Under the pieces are notes generated by a model, which saw only the letters and a program-made list of their open reading frames with translations, was not told the DNA's origin and did not search any database. From the NCBI RefSeq assembly GCF_003854965.1, contig NZ_RQPI01000016.1:40323-104322 (forward strand): a DNA stretch of 64,000 nucleotides, written 5' to 3'. This DNA comes from Paenibacillus rhizophilus. Its GTDB lineage: Bacteria; Bacillota; Bacilli; Paenibacillales; Paenibacillaceae. How positions within the stretch are numbered: position 1 is the first letter of the stretch; each line of letters begins with the position of its first letter. The translations under genes were made by a program, and so were the position numbers. Below, piece by piece: positions 62,401-64,000 of this stretch.

Positions 62401-63739
62401 GGAGAACGGAGAGGCGGCGCCTCTCCGGGCCAAGGCTGCCGATCAGAGCGCGCCTTTTACGAAAGACATGAAATCGGACTATACGATTCTGGCTCCGCAG
62501 ATGTCGCCGATCCACTTCGAGCTGTTCGAGCGGGTGTTCCGGGATTTCGGTTACCGGCTTAAGGTGCTTGAAAAGTCCGGCCCCGAGGAAACGGAAGAAG
62601 GCCTGAAGTATGTCAACAATGACGCTTGCTACCCGGCAATTGTGACGATCGGCCAGATCCTGTCGGCGCTGCAGAGCGGAGATTACGATCCGGACCGGAC
62701 CGCGGTCATCATGTCGCAGACCGGCGGAGGCTGCCGGGCAACGAATTATATTTCCCTGCTGCGCAAGGCGCTTAAGGATGCGGGACTCGGAAAGATTCCC
62801 GTTCTGTCGCTGAACGCTTCGGGTCTTGAGAATCAGCCGGGCTTCCGGATCGGGTTCAAGATGATCAACCGGATGTTCGCCGCCGCCTGCTACGGCGATT
62901 TGCTGATGCGGCTGCTGCACCGCTTCAGACCTTATGAGAAGGTTCCGGGAAGCGCCGAAGCTTTGTTTCGGCAGGGGATGGAGCGCTGCAAGGACAGCCT
63001 GTCGTCCTTCTCGTTCCGCGACTATAAGAAGCTCTCCCGCGAGATTGCCTCAGACTTCGGCCGCCTGCCGCTGACGCCTGCGGTTAAGCCGCGGATAGGC
63101 GTCGTCGGCGAGATTTTGATCAAGTTTCATCCCGACGCCAACAACCGGATTGTGGATTTAATCGAAGCCGAAGGCGGAGAGGCCGTGCTGCCTGATTTTC
63201 TCGATTTCATCTTTTACTGCCTGTACAATCCGATTTACCGGGCGGAGCAGTTCGGCAAGAACAAAACGCTCGGGCTGATCAACCCGCTGCTCATTTCGTA
63301 TCTGCAAATGTACCGCAAGCCGATTACGGCGGCGCTTGAAGAAGCGGGGGTTGCCCATAAAGATAAGAACATTTACCGTCTCGCTGAAAAGGCCGAACGG
63401 CTCGTTTCCGTAGGCAACCAGATGGGCGAGGGCTGGTTCCTGACCGCCGAGATGATGGAGCTTCTCGATCACGGCGTGAACAACATCGTCTGCATCCAGC
63501 CTTTCGCCTGCCTTCCGAACCACATTACCGGGCGCGGGACGATGAAAGGCCTGAAAGAGCTGTATCCAAGCGCGAATATTGCCGCGATCGATTATGATGC
63601 GGGCGTCAGTGTGGTGAACCAGACGAACCGGATCAAGCTGATGATGTCGATTGCAAGCGAGCTGGAGAGCGGTGGGGCGTTCTTTGAAGAGTCCGACGGG
63701 CCCAAGGCGGGAACGCAGCTGAAGGCGGTTCAGGCTTAG
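59462..63739 (+). CDS. Giant CoA-dehydratase-activase-like protein (BadF/BcrA + DUF2229)
   Basis: 1425 residues. Two BadF/BcrA/HgdC activase domains stand in tandem: LKIGLDVGSTTAKLVV (from residue 3) with NACAGGTGAF, and CYLGIDAGSTTTKLVL (from about 318) with LDIGGQDMKCIKI and NEACSAGCGSFLESFA. Then a CxxC cluster, GRCGRCGNNCPLTISRF, near 603. The remaining ~800 residues are DUF2229 and a HgdB-like region (YEKKEDKTADNHFNCPV; ACYPAIVTIGQ). HgdC activases use ATP and a 4Fe-4S cluster to push an electron into 2-hydroxyacyl-CoA dehydratases. No dehydratase gene lies beside it, so the partner is unknown. The whole protein is one uninterrupted frame. A weak GGTGATGG precedes the ATG. Confidence 0.88.
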   Translation: MQLKIGLDVGSTTAKLVVMERNEIVHQNYIRHYSDIKKAVLALLDEVISLFPGRNAVLAVSGSSGLSLSKLGDVPFVQEVIACTKAIGELLPSCDTAIELGGEDAKLIYLSGGIEQRMNNACAGGTGAFIDQMAALLQTDPSGLDALAKDHERIYPIASRCGVFAKSDIQPLLNEGARREDVAASIFQSIVNQTIAGLACGRPIRGRVAFLGGPLTYLSQLRARFAETLELAEDDILFPERSQYFVAIGSALTEGDSSAVPLTEWMERIAAVDFASERSEDGELAPLFETEADLKEFRRRHSEAGAVRADLSSYRGPCYLGIDAGSTTTKLVLTGGSDEILYTYYGSNQGNPLQSVSDALKEIYRVLPDGCHIAGCYATGYGEGLIKAALKADGGEVETVAHYKAAAKFMPEVDFILDIGGQDMKCIKIRGGAIDSLMLNEACSAGCGSFLESFASALGLGVSEFAEAALQSEKPVNLGSRCTVFMNSKVKQAQKEGASLSDLSAGLAYSVIKNALQKVIKIRRFDELGERIIVQGGTFYNEAVLRAFEQLTGRTVVRPDIAGVMGAYGCALLARENAAENGVSTLLGPQELESFAYEVTQGRCGRCGNNCPLTISRFTDRSFHVTGNRCERGAGGKKEKNKLPNLMQYKYERFLDYAPLQDEEADRGAVGLPRAMNLFENYPFWHAFFTALRYKVVLSPKSDKKLYESGMDTIPSEAVCYPAKMAHGHVQSLLGKGVDFIFYPAIVYEKKEDKTADNHFNCPVVASYPEVIRNNMDGLKEKGIPLVSPFLTFDDIPALTKGLARTFPDIPKDEIAAAIQAGLAEAERAKSDLRRKGEETLAFLEETGTKGILLCGHPYHADPEINHGIADLITGMGLAVVTEDAVFHMGRAESDLSVVNQWTYHARIYRAARLAAERSDLELVQLTSFGCGIDAITCDAVQDIMERSNKVYTLIKIDEISNLGAARIRLRSLLAAMRERENGEAAPLRAKAADQSAPFTKDMKSDYTILAPQMSPIHFELFERVFRDFGYRLKVLEKSGPEETEEGLKYVNNDACYPAIVTIGQILSALQSGDYDPDRTAVIMSQTGGGCRATNYISLLRKALKDAGLGKIPVLSLNASGLENQPGFRIGFKMINRMFAAACYGDLLMRLLHRFRPYEKVPGSAEALFRQGMERCKDSLSSFSFRDYKKLSREIASDFGRLPLTPAVKPRIGVVGEILIKFHPDANNRIVDLIEAEGGEAVLPDFLDFIFYCLYNPIYRAEQFGKNKTLGLINPLLISYLQMYRKPITAALEEAGVAHKDKNIYRLAEKAERLVSVGNQMGEGWFLTAEMMELLDHGVNNIVCIQPFACLPNHITGRGTMKGLKELYPSANIAAIDYDAGVSVVNQTNRIKLMMSIASELESGGAFFEESDGPKAGTQLKAVQA

Positions 63740-63835
63740 ACGGATCGGGGAGAGGACGGCCGGAGCGGTTTTCTCCGAAACCGGCTGTTTTACTTACTCG
63801 CAGACGAATCGACTGGCCCAATTTTGGAATATCAT

Positions 63836-63875
63836 AAAGAGATCTGTGTCCGGATGGACAGGATCTCTTTTTCTT
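63836..63875 (+). terminator. Terminator after the activase gene; intron insertion site
   Basis: AAAGAGATC..TGTCC pairs with GGACA.GGATCTCTTT around GGAT, followed by TTCTTT. The group II intron starts directly after it. Confidence 0.8.
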
Positions 63876-63876
63876 T

Positions 63877-64000
63877 GTGCGCCCAGCATGGGCGCTATCT
63901 TTAGGGTTGAAGTCCCGAATGGCGAAGGCAGTAGTAGCCATTAGCTTAAGACAAGGGTGTCTACCGCGAGGTGGAATCTGAAGGAAGTCGGCGGCAAATC
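63877..64000 (+). mobile_element. Group IIC intron, 5' end of domain I (cut by window edge)
   Basis: The sequence begins GTGCG, the canonical 5' end, and follows the Oceanobacillus O.i.I1-type intron RNA nearly block for block: GTGCGCCCAGCATGGGCGC, TAGGGTTGAAGTCCCGAA, GAAGGCAGTAGTAGCC, CAAGGGTGTCTACC, GTGGAATCTGAAGGAAG, CGGCGGCAAATC. These are conserved domain I segments. Class C introns insert just behind intrinsic terminators, and this one does. The reverse transcriptase ORF and catalytic domain V would lie beyond the window. Confidence 0.85.

Noticed and set aside
60113..62920. 935-codon open frame opposite the activase-like gene
   Set aside because: Antisense shadow of a high-GC gene; no ribosome site and no known motif.

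Overview
The window reads as chromosomal DNA of a Gram-positive, endospore-forming Firmicute, most likely Paenibacillus or a close relative. The support is strong AGGAGG-type ribosome binding sites, frequent TTG/GTG starts, a BrxB bacilliredoxin, an orphan sporulation-type histidine kinase, EcsA/EcsB, a Bacillus-type signal peptidase I and a YneF-like protein. The genus is inferred from gene content and codon style, not from a marker gene. No rRNA, tRNA or CRISPR array was seen.

Layout. 1-1.3 kb: a cut-off membrane protein and an AT-rich stretch with a broken EamA/Lrp chimera. 1.3-3.7 kb: an amino-acid ABC importer. 3.9-7.1 kb, minus strand: a short flavoprotein and a two-component system whose sensor carries a glycine-rich insert. 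7.4-12.5 kb: glgC-glgD-glgP for glycogen. 12.6-20.5 kb: a methionine sulfoxide reductase, a GNAT enzyme, two MFS exporters, a MarR regulator and an Ecs-type ABC transporter. 20.5-38 kb: mostly housekeeping genes (BaiN-like flavoprotein, sporulation-type kinase, brxB, nadE, acpS, mutY, sodA, sipT, queG, folE), a second superoxide dismutase with an extra N-terminal domain, a membrane hydrolase, an IclR regulator and a secreted protein of unknown role.

38.0-44.8 kb is the highlight. Six genes on the plus strand run cysM, mec (JAMM peptidase), a CysO-MoeZ-rhodanese fusion, a Family 2A encapsulin shell protein, a SufS-like cysteine desulfurase with a disordered N-terminal cargo domain, and serine acetyltransferase. 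Together they look like a sulfur-storing protein nanocompartment joined to a protein-thiocarboxylate route to cysteine. The desulfurase would move sulfur from cysteine into the shell. The rhodanese/E1 fusion would load sulfur onto the CysO domain. Serine acetyltransferase and CysM would rebuild cysteine on that carrier, and the JAMM peptidase would release it. In the fusion the carrier's Gly-Gly is internal, so the carrier would have to be cut out like a ubiquitin precursor.

44.8-64 kb: acnA, an amidase-domain protein, ddl, uvsE, fabI, an inositol-monophosphatase-family enzyme, a GDSL hydrolase, def, hemL, an LCP-family protein, bcp and a 1425-residue CoA-dehydratase-activase-like protein. 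The window ends inside the 5' part of a group IIC intron placed directly behind a terminator.

Three kinds of dispersed intergenic repeat occur: a 64-bp unit (tandem at 35.4 kb, degenerate at 4.5 kb), an approximately 95-bp hairpin element (four copies) and a short CACTTTGTGGGG motif (three copies).
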